A stretch of DNA of 57,980 bases. Origin: Pseudomonadota bacterium. GTDB lineage: Bacteria > Pseudomonadota > Gammaproteobacteria > Pseudomonadales > Oleiphilaceae. The notes under the pieces are model-generated. The model saw only the letters and a list, made by a program, of their open reading frames with translations, ran no database searches and was not told where the DNA came from. The position numbers and the translations under genes were made by a program. The stretch lies in NCBI GenBank assembly GCA_002747395.1, contig PDPE01000045.1, positions 1-57,980 of the forward strand. The letters run 5' to 3'. Each line of letters starts with the position of its first letter. The stretch's first letter is position 1. Below are positions 1-8,867 of the stretch, one piece after another.

Positions 1-408
1 GAGCAGGCCATAAACCGGTGGTAGTGGTCGATCCGGATGGCGTTTCAATGCACTGCGTAGCACGCCAAATACATAATCCATCATGCGAAAGGCCATCATT
101 TTATCCGGGGTGGACTGATGCTCGACCAGCAGGCACAGATAGCTGGTTTGTCCTTTTATCCGACAGGTAAATACCAGGTCACTCATGGTTTTTTGTAACT
201 GTTTGTCCAGATGGGTTTCATTTGACAATGTCAGCGAGTCGGCTTCCAGATGGCAAGACCATTTGTCAGGCAAGTGAACATCGAAAAATGCGGCTGAAAA
301 ACCCTGGTACTGCATCATGGTGCGGAAAAACCGATCGTGGGGGTCGATAATGCCTGTGCTTTTACTCTGCTTCGGTTGATCGCGTTGATATTTACGAGGT
401 TTAGTCAT
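1..408 (-). CDS. Rpn/YhgA-type putative transposase/nuclease, partial (N-terminal part)
   Basis: The frame opens at an ATG at 408 and runs off the left edge, so only the first 136 residues are visible. The part seen has the hallmarks of the Rpn/YhgA family (PD-(D/E)XK nuclease fold, once called Transposase_31): HDRFFRTMM near residue 24, SDLVFTCRIKG near residue 81, and the strand YLCLLVEHQS, which carries the acidic/E-x-Q nuclease core, followed by DKMMAFRMMDYV. Family members promote recombination by nicking DNA and often sit alone as semi-mobile genes. It lies downstream of the pst operon and is separated from it by a terminator, so it is probably transcribed on its own. Confidence 0.75.
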   Translation of the reverse strand, partial: MTKPRKYQRDQPKQSKSTGIIDPHDRFFRTMMQYQGFSAAFFDVHLPDKWSCHLEADSLTLSNETHLDKQLQKTMSDLVFTCRIKGQTSYLCLLVEHQSTPDKMMAFRMMDYVFGVLRSALKRHPDRPLPPVYGLL

Positions 409-493
409 GGTGGTGGATTTCAGGAGAAGCGGATAAAAATGTCAATTTATGGCTGTCCTTGTTGACCAGACCGGAACGTTGGCAGGTAAGACT

Positions 494-521
494 AAAACGG
501 GCGGCATGCGCCACCCGTTTG
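494..521 (-). terminator. Intrinsic terminator of the pst operon
   Basis: An inverted repeat (AAACGGG and GGC arms, with one mismatched base between them) lies 23 nt past the stop of pstB1. Read on the minus strand it ends in TTTT. It closes the phosphate operon and separates it from the Rpn-type gene. Confidence 0.6.
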
Positions 522-544
522 TCCATTACTGTTTCCAGCCGGTT

Positions 545-1333
545 TTAGCCATAGCGACCTTCAATATAGTCTGCGGTTTCTTTTGCTTTTGGCGTCACGA
601 ACAGGTCTTCCGTGATACTGTGTTCGACGACCTTTCCCATCAGCATGAAAATACATTCCTCACTGGCTCGTCTGGCCTGGGCCATATTGTGGGTGACGAT
701 AAGAATGGAGTATTCTCCCCGCAAGTCCCAGATCAGCTCCTCCACCGCTTCGGTGCCTTTCGGGTCGAGAGCGGAGCAGGGTTCATCCATCAGCAATACG
801 GCAGGTTTGACCGGAAGTAACCGGGCAATACAGAGTTTTTGCTGCTCTTCGAGAGACAACTCCGTTGCTTTGGTTTTCAATCTGTCCTTGACCTTGTCCC
901 AAAGCAGAACGGTACGTAACGATTGCTCGACGATCTCATCCTGCTCCCGGCGGGAAGACTTGCTACTCAAGCCATGAACATTATGGCCGAACAGAATATT
1001 GTCCCGAATGGAAATGGGCAGCGGGTTGGGGCGCTGAAATACCATGCCGACCTGCTTGCGAACCTGAAGAAGCTCGACAGAGGGGTCATAGATATTCTGC
1101 CCCATCACATTGATTTGGCCTTCCGTGCGCACATAACCCAGTCTTTCATTAATGCGGTTAATACTACGCAGATAGGTCGATTTTCCGCACCCTGACGGGC
1201 CAATCAGTGAGGTGATTTTTCCCTTCTGGATGTTCAGGTTGATATCATACAGCGCCTGAAACGTGCCATACCACAGGTTGAGCGCCTCGGTATTGATCGC
1301 ATATTCTGCCTGTGTTGCGTTTTCAGTATTCAT
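545..1333 (-). CDS. pstB: PstB-type phosphate ABC transporter ATPase, with degenerate signature motif (PstB1)
   Basis: Cytoplasmic ATPase of the high-affinity phosphate importer, 262 aa, the usual PstB length. Walker A is GPSGCGKST (residues 45-53), the Q-loop Gln is Q100, Walker B is VLLMDEP (179-185, Glu184) and the switch His is H215. The ABC signature, normally LSGGQ, reads LSLEEQ (159-164), so the gamma-phosphate-binding glycines are gone. It is the last gene of the operon, 15 bp after a second PstB-like gene that has an intact LSGGQ but lacks the Q-loop Gln and switch His. The two would make one complete and one degenerate ATP site. The family call is secure; the heterodimer is inference. 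Confidence 0.92.
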   Translation of the reverse strand: MNTENATQAEYAINTEALNLWYGTFQALYDINLNIQKGKITSLIGPSGCGKSTYLRSINRINERLGYVRTEGQINVMGQNIYDPSVELLQVRKQVGMVFQRPNPLPISIRDNILFGHNVHGLSSKSSRREQDEIVEQSLRTVLLWDKVKDRLKTKATELSLEEQQKLCIARLLPVKPAVLLMDEPCSALDPKGTEAVEELIWDLRGEYSILIVTHNMAQARRASEECIFMLMGKVVEHSITEDLFVTPKAKETADYIEGRYG

Positions 1334-1348
1334 CTTGTTTACGATCTC

Positions 1349-2161
1349 CTATCCGAATCGGCCTTCTATATAGTCTCGCGTGCGCGCATCCTTCACTTCG
1401 CCGGTGAACAGTGATTCGGTTTCACCAATCTCGACACATTCCCCTTCAAGGAAAAACGCAGTTCTATCGGCGAGTCGCCGCGCCTGCTGAACCAGGTTGG
1501 TGACCAGGATGATCGTCATTTCGGACTTGAGCTCTTTCAACACGTCTTCTATTCGCATCGTAGTGACCGGATCAACGGCGATGGAAAACTCGTCCAGCAT
1601 CAGCACTTCCGGCGACTGGGATAGCGCACGGGCAATGGTCAGGCGTTGCTGCTGACCGCCTGACAGCAGGCTGCCGAGCGAGGTCAGCCTGTCTTTGACT
1701 TCATCCCAGAGTGCAGCCCGGGTCAGGCAACGTTCGACAATGATATCCAGTTCTGCCTTTTCCTTGACCCCACTCAATCTGGGAGCCAGAGCGACATTGT
1801 CATAGATTGTCATTGGCAGGCCGACGGGCAGGGGAAATACCACACCGATGCGCTTTCTCAGTGCATAGAGATTATGCAGGCTGCGCAGGTTTCTGCCATT
1901 GAAGGTGATGTCGCCTTCGACGCTCATTGTCGAATTAAAGGTATCCATTCGGTTCAATGACTTTAAAAACGAGGTCTTGCCGGCATTCGCCGGGCCTATG
2001 ATGCCGAAAATCTCGTGCTCTCTGATATCGAGTGTGACACCCTTGAGCGCCGTGAAGTCACCGTATTGGATTTTCAGATCCTGTACGGTAATCTTCTTTT
2101 TGGTTGTTGAATCGCTCACCGCTTCCGTTCCGGTCGAGCCTGTTTCTGCTGCCGTTACCAT
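1349..2161 (-). CDS. pstB: PstB paralogue lacking Q-loop Gln and H-loop His (PstB2)
   Basis: Second PstB-like ATPase, 270 aa, with a 20-residue Ser/Thr/Glu-rich N-terminal extension. Walker A is GPANAGKTS (56-64), the signature LSGGQ (166-170) is perfect and Walker B keeps Glu191. The Q-loop position is Pro110 (VVFP where PstB1 has MVFQ), the switch His is Asn222 (VTNL for VTHN), and the D-loop region reads SIAVD for SALD. Such an ATPase should hydrolyse poorly as a homodimer but can donate its signature to a partner. It overlaps pstA by 7 bp and is followed by pstB1, so both are made together. A diverged paralogue is clear; the functional reading is inferred. Confidence 0.88.
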   Translation of the reverse strand: MVTAAETGSTGTEAVSDSTTKKKITVQDLKIQYGDFTALKGVTLDIREHEIFGIIGPANAGKTSFLKSLNRMDTFNSTMSVEGDITFNGRNLRSLHNLYALRKRIGVVFPLPVGLPMTIYDNVALAPRLSGVKEKAELDIIVERCLTRAALWDEVKDRLTSLGSLLSGGQQQRLTIARALSQSPEVLMLDEFSIAVDPVTTMRIEDVLKELKSEMTIILVTNLVQQARRLADRTAFFLEGECVEIGETESLFTGEVKDARTRDYIEGRFG

Positions 2162-3030
2162 TTTTTCTGACCTCGCAAATACACTCTGAAGGCGATAGAT
2201 AAACTGTTCATTATCAATACCATGGCTATCAATACCAAGGCCACTGCAAAGGGAAGGCTGTCTGGTACTCCGGGCACCTGGGTGGCCACAACGAACAGGT
2301 GAAGTGACATTGCCATAGTCTGGTCAAACATGCTCTCGGGAAGTACCGGAAGGAAAAATGCAGCACCTGTAAACATGATGGGTGCGGTTTCACCCGTGGT
2401 GCGTGATACCTCCAGAATAACGCCGGTCAGAATGCCGGAAATGGAATTGGGCAGTACCACGCGGCGAATCGTTTGCCAGCGGGTTGCGCCCATATTCCAG
2501 CAGGCTTCACGGAATGCCATGGGAACCGCCTGTAAGGATTCCTTGGTGGCAACGATCACCACTGGCAGGGTCATAATGGCCAGAGTCAGACTTGCTGCCA
2601 GAATACTGGTACCAAATTTGAAGAAGATAACAAAGGCACCTACACCGAACAGGGCGTGAACAATGGAAGGCACGCCAGCCAGGTTGATTATCGCGATATT
2701 GATGACACGGGTTAACCAGTTATCGCCAGCGTATTCACTCAGGTAAATTGCAGCCGCGATACCGATTGGCACCGAGATCAGCAAGGCCAGCGTCACCAGC
2801 CAGACCGTACCCAGCAATGCAGGAAATATCCCCCCCGCTGTCATACCGTCAGTCGGGGCGGTGAACAGAAAGTCAAACGAAATAGATGGCATACCTTTGT
2901 GAATCAGGAAGGCCAGTATGATTACGACCGGCGCAATCAAAAGAACTGTCATCATTCCAAACAGAATTTTGTACAGCTTTTCCACCCGTTTGTTACGGAC
3001 GTTGAGAGAGGAGATTGCAAACTGATCCAT
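2155..3030 (-). CDS. pstA: Phosphate ABC transporter permease PstA
   Basis: Inner-membrane permease, 291 aa. The six-helix binding-protein-dependent transport domain spans most of the protein, and the cytoplasmic EAA-type loop that docks the ATPase reads EACWNMGATRWQTIRRVVLP. A good Shine-Dalgarno (AAGGGG, 7 nt before ATG) supports the start. It follows pstC by 4 bp and overlaps pstB2, as expected for one polycistronic message. With PstC it forms the asymmetric pore of the transporter, so an asymmetric ATPase pair beneath it is structurally plausible. Confidence 0.95.
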   Translation of the reverse strand: MDQFAISSLNVRNKRVEKLYKILFGMMTVLLIAPVVIILAFLIHKGMPSISFDFLFTAPTDGMTAGGIFPALLGTVWLVTLALLISVPIGIAAAIYLSEYAGDNWLTRVINIAIINLAGVPSIVHALFGVGAFVIFFKFGTSILAASLTLAIMTLPVVIVATKESLQAVPMAFREACWNMGATRWQTIRRVVLPNSISGILTGVILEVSRTTGETAPIMFTGAAFFLPVLPESMFDQTMAMSLHLFVVATQVPGVPDSLPFAVALVLIAMVLIMNSLSIAFRVYLRGQKKW

Positions 3031-3034
3031 CTGA

Positions 3035-3964
3035 TTACCCCTTGCGAATGCCGCGAACGATCAGGTCGGCGGTTAAATTAATGATGAATGTGATCAGGAA
3101 CAGGAAGATACCTATGGTAAACAGCACGCCGTAATGGTCTGAGCCTACTGCGGTTTCACCCAGTTCGGCAGCGATGGTGGCGGTAAGCGCCCGTACCGAA
3201 TCGAAGATACTGTCTGGTATGTTGACCGAGTGCCCGGTCGCCATCAGCACTGCCATGGTTTCCCCGAAACCGCGACCGACACCGAGCAATACCGCGCCCA
3301 GTAAGCCATTTTTGGCTGCGGGCAGAACCACTTTGAATATCACCTGCCAGCGGGTGGCCCCCAGTGCTTCGGCTGCTTCCCGGTATTTGTCCGGTACTGC
3401 CTTGAGGGCATCTTCTGCAATGGATGTCATGATGGGGGCGGCCATCAGACCCAGTATCACACCTGCATTCAGTACGGTAAGACCAACCGGAACATCGAAG
3501 AACTCGATGATCAGGGGGTTCATAATGGACAGACCGATAAACCCCCAGACTACTGATGGAATCGCGGCCAGTAATTCAACCAGAATTTTCAGCGTTTCGC
3601 GGGTTTTCCCTGTAGCAAATTCACCGATGTAAATGGCAGCTCCCAACGAGAAGGGGATGGCGATGAGCATGGCCAGACCGGTAACACTTGCGGTTCCGGC
3701 AATCATTGACAAAATGCCGTACTCCGGCGCGTCCTCATCGCTGGGTTCCCAATAGGGAGAGGTGAAAAATTCAACGAAATCGAAGGTGCCGAATACAAAG
3801 GCAAACCCTTCTTTTGTGATAAAAACAAAAATTCCCACTATAAATATGATGGCTGAAATACCACCGATAAAAACGAGAACCTGTACCAGTTTATCTATAT
3901 ACCAGTCGACGGTACGGCGATCAAATTCATTGTCGGCGACTGCATTTTGATCCGCTTTCTGCAT
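3035..3964 (-). CDS. pstC: Phosphate ABC transporter permease PstC
   Basis: Inner-membrane partner of PstA, 309 aa from the ATG at 3964. The frame could open at a GTG at 3985 inside phoU, but the ATG one base after the phoU stop has GAGG 9 nt upstream and gives a normal PstC. A hydrophilic N-terminus is followed by a first membrane helix (VLVFIGGISAIIFIVGIF) and the permease domain with its EAA loop (EALGATRWQVIFKVVLP). The near-overlap with phoU suggests translational coupling. Confidence 0.94.
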   Translation of the reverse strand: MQKADQNAVADNEFDRRTVDWYIDKLVQVLVFIGGISAIIFIVGIFVFITKEGFAFVFGTFDFVEFFTSPYWEPSDEDAPEYGILSMIAGTASVTGLAMLIAIPFSLGAAIYIGEFATGKTRETLKILVELLAAIPSVVWGFIGLSIMNPLIIEFFDVPVGLTVLNAGVILGLMAAPIMTSIAEDALKAVPDKYREAAEALGATRWQVIFKVVLPAAKNGLLGAVLLGVGRGFGETMAVLMATGHSVNIPDSIFDSVRALTATIAAELGETAVGSDHYGVLFTIGIFLFLITFIINLTADLIVRGIRKG

Positions 3965-3965
3965 G

Positions 3966-5057
3966 CTAGTTAGCCTCGTCTCCACGTAGTGTTTCCATCA
4001 GGCCCTGTATATGGGAGGAAATGGAGCGGTATATATTCTCCAGACAGGCTTCGGTTTGCGCCTGATCCAGCCCCACGGCAAGCTGTTCCACGTGCCATTC
4101 CAGAGCGGCGGTATGAAAAGGTAGTGACGGGTAGTAATCGGAAACCGGCCCCTGAAGACTGATGACCAGGTGAAAGTTATCCAGTTCCAGTTGCAATATG
4201 CTGGATGTCGAACGCGGATCCGAGGTCTGGTGGAGCCCTCTGGTTTCCATAAACTGCCTGACTTCAGGCATGACGTCATCAGCCCGGGCACCGGCACTTT
4301 CGAAAATGCCGCTCTCCGGAAACAGTTTCTTGCCTATCGACTCTGCCAGCAGGCTTTGGCAGGTATTGTCCTTGTCGAGAAACAGTATCCGGTATACTTT
4401 TTCTTCTTTTGGTCGGCCTGTGGCGACGAATACGGCTTCTTCGCAGATGTTTTTGGCCTGGTCGGAGATCCGTTCAATTTTGTTCAATACGCCATAAAGC
4501 CCGAATATTGACCGGATATCTTCCGCATTTCTGTCGGCGGCGCTGGCCGCCAGGTTGTCCAGGGCGTTGGCCAGCTGTCTTTCTACCTGGTCGGCGACAA
4601 GAGTGGTGGCATTTGCCCGATCTGCGTTGTTTTCTATAAATGCAGAACAGGCCTGTCTCAGCATTTGTCGGGACTCGGTTCCCATCAGTTCAATGTCGTG
4701 GGCGACTGCACCTGTCGGAGGCTCGCTTCGCTGGATGGACACGCGCGCTATGGTAACTGCGTAGTCTCCGATTCTTTCCAGTGCGACATTGGTTCTCAGG
4801 ACGGATGATATCAGGCGAAGATGGCTGGCGCTGGGCAGGTGTTTGGCAATAAACGCATTACATTTTTTATCCAGCGCCCGCACCTTTCTGTTTATCGGTT
4901 TGTCCTCGATAGTAATTGCATTGGCCAGTTGATCGTCCCCCGATAACATGGCGTGAATGGCGTTTTCTACGGCTTTCTCAACGTCCTGGCTGATGATTGC
5001 GACGGCATGCCGAATCTCTTTGAGATCCTTCACCAGGCGTTCTTCGTAATGACTCAT
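3966..5057 (-). CDS. phoU: PhoU fused to a catalytically dead low-molecular-weight phosphatase-like domain
   Basis: Residues 1-215 are a normal PhoU (two three-helix bundles, with repeated RTNVALERIGDYA- and NKIERISDQAKNICEEA-type metal-binding motifs), the protein that couples Pst to PhoR. Residues 221-357 form an extra domain resembling low-molecular-weight tyrosine phosphatase/arsenate reductase: ILFLDKDNTCQSLLAES (224-240) aligns with the family P-loop, but the catalytic Cys is Asp228, the Gly is Asp230 and the Arg is Gln234. The Asp-Pro general-acid motif is also not evident. At 363 aa it is about 140 longer than ordinary PhoU. The tail is probably a binding or regulatory module. It lies between pstS and pstC. 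Confidence 0.88.
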   Translation of the reverse strand: MSHYEERLVKDLKEIRHAVAIISQDVEKAVENAIHAMLSGDDQLANAITIEDKPINRKVRALDKKCNAFIAKHLPSASHLRLISSVLRTNVALERIGDYAVTIARVSIQRSEPPTGAVAHDIELMGTESRQMLRQACSAFIENNADRANATTLVADQVERQLANALDNLAASAADRNAEDIRSIFGLYGVLNKIERISDQAKNICEEAVFVATGRPKEEKVYRILFLDKDNTCQSLLAESIGKKLFPESGIFESAGARADDVMPEVRQFMETRGLHQTSDPRSTSSILQLELDNFHLVISLQGPVSDYYPSLPFHTAALEWHVEQLAVGLDQAQTEACLENIYRSISSHIQGLMETLRGDEAN

Positions 5058-5192
5058 AGGTAGCTGTCCCGGTATATATAATTGAGTGTATTGGATTGAT
5101 GTCTTGAACTGTCAGGGATGTTTTGAGCTTTTATGGAAGCCCTGAACCTGTATGTAACGGTCAATGAAAGGCTGGCACGGATTACCTGAATC

Positions 5193-5217
5193 CACCCCGG
5201 ACAAATTGTGCGGGGTG
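5193..5217. other. GC-rich hairpin between pstS and phoU
   Basis: Perfect 7-bp arms CACCCCG/CGGGGTG with an 11-nt loop and no T-run on the minus strand. It sits 88-112 nt past the pstS stop in a 247-nt gap. A processing or partial-termination hairpin that leaves PstS more abundant than the membrane parts is a common design, but this is inference. Confidence 0.45.
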
Positions 5218-5304
5218 AATGAAGGGATGTTCCAGGCAGGGAATCCTGCTGCGTACCGATCAGGTTCTGCTCATGGAGCGTTCGCGTTTGCTTCTTGTTC
5301 AGGC

Positions 5305-6189
5305 TTATTTACAGGAAACAGTTTTCATCGGCGCGTACCCTTTTTCCAGGATGATGCACTGGCCAGTGTCGCTCTTGATCCAGTCCATGTATGCCTTGAT
5401 CTTGCCTTTGGGCTCGCCGTTGGTGTACATGAACAGCGGGCGTGCAATCGGGTAGCTGCCATCGGCGGCACTGGCGACCGTCGGGTTGACACAGGCTTCA
5501 CCATTTTGGGAAATACAGGCTGTGCCGATGTGATCGGTTTTATAGGCCAGACCACTGTAACCAATGGCACAAGGCGTCTTTTCAACCAGGTCTACCACAT
5601 CTTTTGAGCCGTGCATATCGAGCGTACCGCTTCGGTATTTGCCTTTTTTGCCCAGTACGGCTTTCTTGAAGTAGGCATAGGTGCCCGAGTTGTTCTGTCT
5701 GCTCACTACCACGATTTCGTCACTTGGGCAGCCTGGCACCTTGATGTTCAGGTCAGACCATTTTTTGGTCTTGCCCTTTCTGGCATAGATTGACTTTAAC
5801 TGCTCGATAGTAAATGTGCTGGCCGGATTGTCCTTGTGGATAAATACTGCCAGCGCATCATAACCCACCACATGCTCTACCGGATGCTGGCCGTGTTTTT
5901 CTGCCAGTTTCTTTTCCTTTTTCTTCATTTTTCGGCTGGCGTTGGCGATATCAACGGTGCCGTTGATCATTGCCGCAATGCCAGTGCCTGAACCACCGCC
6001 GCTGACTGCAACGACCACATCCTTATCTACCGACTGATACTCTTCAGCCCAGGCCTGAGCCACGTTGACCAGGGTGTCTGACCCTTTATTCTGGATAACT
6101 GTCCTTGCCGAGGCGTTCATGCTGACCAGACCAAAGGCCAGGATTGTCGAAATCACCAGGGAAAAATTGAACTGCTTTTTAGTTGTCAT
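5305..6189 (-). CDS. pstS: Periplasmic phosphate-binding protein PstS
   Basis: Substrate-binding protein of the Pst importer, 294 aa. A signal peptide (hydrophobic run LVISTILAFGLVSMNASA) ends near residue 28. The mature protein begins with the family pattern GSDTLVNVAQAWAEEY and contains SGGGSGTGIAAMINGTVDIANASR, the phosphate-binding Ser/Gly loops, and later RQNNSGTYAYF. It binds phosphate in the periplasm and delivers it to PstC/PstA. It is first of the transport genes, 124 bp after phoR. I could not find a convincing PhoB box upstream. Confidence 0.93.
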   Translation of the reverse strand: MTTKKQFNFSLVISTILAFGLVSMNASARTVIQNKGSDTLVNVAQAWAEEYQSVDKDVVVAVSGGGSGTGIAAMINGTVDIANASRKMKKKEKKLAEKHGQHPVEHVVGYDALAVFIHKDNPASTFTIEQLKSIYARKGKTKKWSDLNIKVPGCPSDEIVVVSRQNNSGTYAYFKKAVLGKKGKYRSGTLDMHGSKDVVDLVEKTPCAIGYSGLAYKTDHIGTACISQNGEACVNPTVASAADGSYPIARPLFMYTNGEPKGKIKAYMDWIKSDTGQCIILEKGYAPMKTVSCK

Positions 6190-6313
6190 GGATTTGTCTA
6201 CCTTGTTAGGAGTTACATAGTGTTTTCGTATTATCGTCAGGAAATGTTAAGAAAAAATAAAGATTGTTGCCGGTTCTCAACTTTGTTGCGTAAAAACATG
6301 CTGCATAAAAGTA

Positions 6314-8110
6314 TCAGTGCAAATGGTCAGCAAGAGGCAGGGTGACAAAAAAGGAAGAGCCGATGTCGGGTTGACTTTCAAGGTAAATTGTTCCACCTAA
6401 CTGCTCCACAATATTTTTGACGATTGACAGACCGAGGCCGGTGCCACCCACGTCCCTCGAGCGAGCCTTGTCAACCCGATAAAAGCGCTCAAAAACCCGT
6501 TGCTGGTGCTCCGGGCCTATTCCGATTCCGGTGTCTTTCACGGTTACTTTTGCGTTTGTTTCTTCTCTGTCGAGTGTGATCTCTATCGTGCCCCCGGATG
6601 ACGTGTACTTGATCGCGTTGGTCAGCAGGTTGTCGATCAGTTGGCTGATCATTTGAACCTCACCTTCGACATTGATTGTGGCTGAAGGTATATCGGTTTT
6701 GAGTGTTAACTGCTTTTCCAGGCAGATCGCCATACCGGCGGCTGCCGATTGGAGGATAACTTCCGACAGATTGGCTGTTTGATGAGTTGCCGGATCATGT
6801 ACGGATTCAAGCCTGGACAAGCTGATCAAATCCGAGACAAGGGAGGATAGCCTCAGGCTTTGTGCGTTGATTTTTTGCATAAATACATGCCGGGTTCCCG
6901 GATCCATTTCTTCGTCATCCAGAATGGTTTCAGTGAGTCCGAGAATGGCGGTAATCGGCGTTTTCAGTTCATGGGATGCATTGGCAACGAAGTCTCTTCG
7001 TACCTGGAGGAGGCGATGAATTTCGGAAATGTCATGCAGAACAATCACGGCTCCGTTAGGAGTACCGTCATCATTTCGAATGGCTGCGGCATAAATGTCG
7101 ATCACCGTATTGTCATTGTGTATCTTGTTGCACATGCGGGTTTTGACACCGTTACTGTTATCACATGCCTTTTCCAGTGCCTGAAGTATTTCGCGAACAG
7201 CGACCTTTTCCCAAATTGGCCGGTTAATGCAGAGCGTCATTGATATACCGAGCAGGTCGGCAGCGGCCTGGTTGAGATAAACAATGGTCTGCTCCTGGTC
7301 AACATGAATAACGCCTTCCACCATGCCGGAAAATATTTTTTCCAGTCGATGGCGTTCTGCTGCCATTTCCTTGATGCGTGAAGCGGAACTTGATGCCATC
7401 CGATTGAATGCGTCTGCCAGCTGTCCGATTTCGTCGCGTTCGGTGAAGTGTATTCGTTTGTCATAGTCGCCCATTGATATGGACTCGGCCGCTTCCGTCA
7501 TTTGTCTGATACGGTTTGAAAACCGTTTTGAAAAGGCAAAGCTGAGCAACAGTGCGACCAATGCCGCGAGACCGGCACCCAGCAGGACAATGGAGCGCAA
7601 CTTCGCCAGCTTGCTGTCAATCATGGTTAGCGGAAATGAAACACGTACAAAGCCTGTCAGGGTAGTGTGGTTTCTGACACTGAGCGCCCGGTACAGCATC
7701 GGCTGCTGCGCTGTGTCACTGTAACGCCTGGCGCTGCCGGAACCGGACAGTCGAGCCTCGACAATTTCCGGGCGTTCGGCATGGTTATCCATCTTCTCCG
7801 GGTCTTCCCGGGAGTCTGCGATGACAGTACCATCAGCACGAATAACGGTAAACCGGCTATGTGTGCTGGCAGCCAGCTTGGTAATGCTTTGTTGCAGGTC
7901 GATCAAGGTTGAGCGTGACGCTTGCGGTAACAGCGCGCTGAAGGAAATTTCTGCCAGAAGCTCAGAGCGTGCGGCGAGTGTCTCCTGTATTTCATCCATG
8001 CTGTTGTCGGTTATCTGCCGGCTTATGGATAGGCCAACGATCAGGGTGCAAACCAGAATGACTCCAACGAAACCTGTGTATATATGCCGAAATAGTTGTG
8101 ATCGAAGCAT
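6314..8110 (-). CDS. phoR: Phosphate-regulon sensor histidine kinase PhoR (long form)
   Basis: Membrane sensor kinase, 598 aa. The order is: first membrane helix about 11-30, periplasmic sensor about 31-170, second helix about 174-195, HAMP about 196-248, PAS about 255-365, dimerisation domain with His380 in SHELKTP, and ATPase domain with N-box LLTNAIKYTSSGG, G-boxes DTGIGIG and GGTGLGLSIV. The large periplasmic domain differs from the enterobacterial PhoR, which has almost none, and resembles the form found in many other bacteria. It phosphorylates PhoB under phosphate limitation. It follows phoB by 25 bp. Confidence 0.92.
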   Translation of the reverse strand: MLRSQLFRHIYTGFVGVILVCTLIVGLSISRQITDNSMDEIQETLAARSELLAEISFSALLPQASRSTLIDLQQSITKLAASTHSRFTVIRADGTVIADSREDPEKMDNHAERPEIVEARLSGSGSARRYSDTAQQPMLYRALSVRNHTTLTGFVRVSFPLTMIDSKLAKLRSIVLLGAGLAALVALLLSFAFSKRFSNRIRQMTEAAESISMGDYDKRIHFTERDEIGQLADAFNRMASSSASRIKEMAAERHRLEKIFSGMVEGVIHVDQEQTIVYLNQAAADLLGISMTLCINRPIWEKVAVREILQALEKACDNSNGVKTRMCNKIHNDNTVIDIYAAAIRNDDGTPNGAVIVLHDISEIHRLLQVRRDFVANASHELKTPITAILGLTETILDDEEMDPGTRHVFMQKINAQSLRLSSLVSDLISLSRLESVHDPATHQTANLSEVILQSAAAGMAICLEKQLTLKTDIPSATINVEGEVQMISQLIDNLLTNAIKYTSSGGTIEITLDREETNAKVTVKDTGIGIGPEHQQRVFERFYRVDKARSRDVGGTGLGLSIVKNIVEQLGGTIYLESQPDIGSSFFVTLPLADHLH

Positions 8111-8135
8111 AAATATCTTGCGTTTCTTTCTATTT

Positions 8136-8867
8136 TTAGACCGGTATCCTGTTTATATCTTTAAACCGATACCCTACGCCACGTATTGTCTCGATAAATG
8201 ATTCGCTATCCCCCATTTTTTTGCGAATGGCGCGAATATGCACATCAATATTTCTGTCTACAACCATTGCGTCATTGCCGAACGCCTTGTTAATCAGTTG
8301 TTCTCTGGTAAACACACGCCCCGGTTGCCTTGCCAGTTCAAACAGCAGGCGAAACTCGGTTGCAGTCAGTTTGATCGGGGTTCCTTCAAATGATGCTTCG
8401 TGTTTGTCTGCGTCTACCACCAGTTTGCCGATAACCACTTTTTGGCTGGCTTCCCCGTCTGTGGTTTTTGAGCTCGCTTCTTCCGACGGTTTCCTGTTGC
8501 GGCGCAAGGCAGCGTTGATTCTTGCGATCAGCTCTTTTGATTTGAAAGGCTTGGTGACATAATCGTCTGCGCCGGTTTCCAGGCCTTTGACAATGTCGGT
8601 TTCTTCACCTCTTGCTGTCACCATAATGATGGGGGTGTGCCGGGTTTCCGGCGCGCTCTTGAGTTTTTTGCACAGCTCGAAGCCACTGAGACCGGGCAGC
8701 ATCAAATCCAGCAGAATCAGGTCGGGGCCGGTTTCCTGAATCAACTTCAGTCCTTCTTTTCCATCCGGGCTGGAGATAGTGTCAAACCCGGCCCTGTTCA
8801 GGTTGTAGACCAGCATATCAAGTATATCCGGTTCATCTTCAATGATGGCAATGTTCATTTTATCCAT
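8136..8867 (-). CDS. phoB: Phosphate-regulon response regulator PhoB
   Basis: OmpR/PhoB-type regulator, 243 aa. The receiver domain (about 4-120) has the phosphoacceptor Asp54 in DLILLDLMLPG, the acidic pair near residues 10-11 and Lys in YVTKPF. The C-terminal winged helix (about 148-240) includes LTATEFRLLFELARQPGRVFTREQL-type sequence and the recognition helix VDRNIDVHIRAIRKKMG. It should activate the pst genes downstream. The start may be either Met1 or Met4; no clear ribosome site separates them. Confidence 0.93.
   Translation of the reverse strand: MDKMNIAIIEDEPDILDMLVYNLNRAGFDTISSPDGKEGLKLIQETGPDLILLDLMLPGLSGFELCKKLKSAPETRHTPIIMVTARGEETDIVKGLETGADDYVTKPFKSKELIARINAALRRNRKPSEEASSKTTDGEASQKVVIGKLVVDADKHEASFEGTPIKLTATEFRLLFELARQPGRVFTREQLINKAFGNDAMVVDRNIDVHIRAIRKKMGDSESFIETIRGVGYRFKDINRIPV

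Noticed and set aside
449..820. Plus-strand 123-codon frame over pstB1
   Set aside because: It lies antisense to a well-supported ATPase gene and encodes no recognisable protein; a shadow frame.
6190..6313. PhoB box upstream of pstS
   Set aside because: No pair of CTGTCAT-like 7-mers with an A/T-rich 4-bp spacer stands out on either strand; control by PhoB is expected from family knowledge but not shown here.
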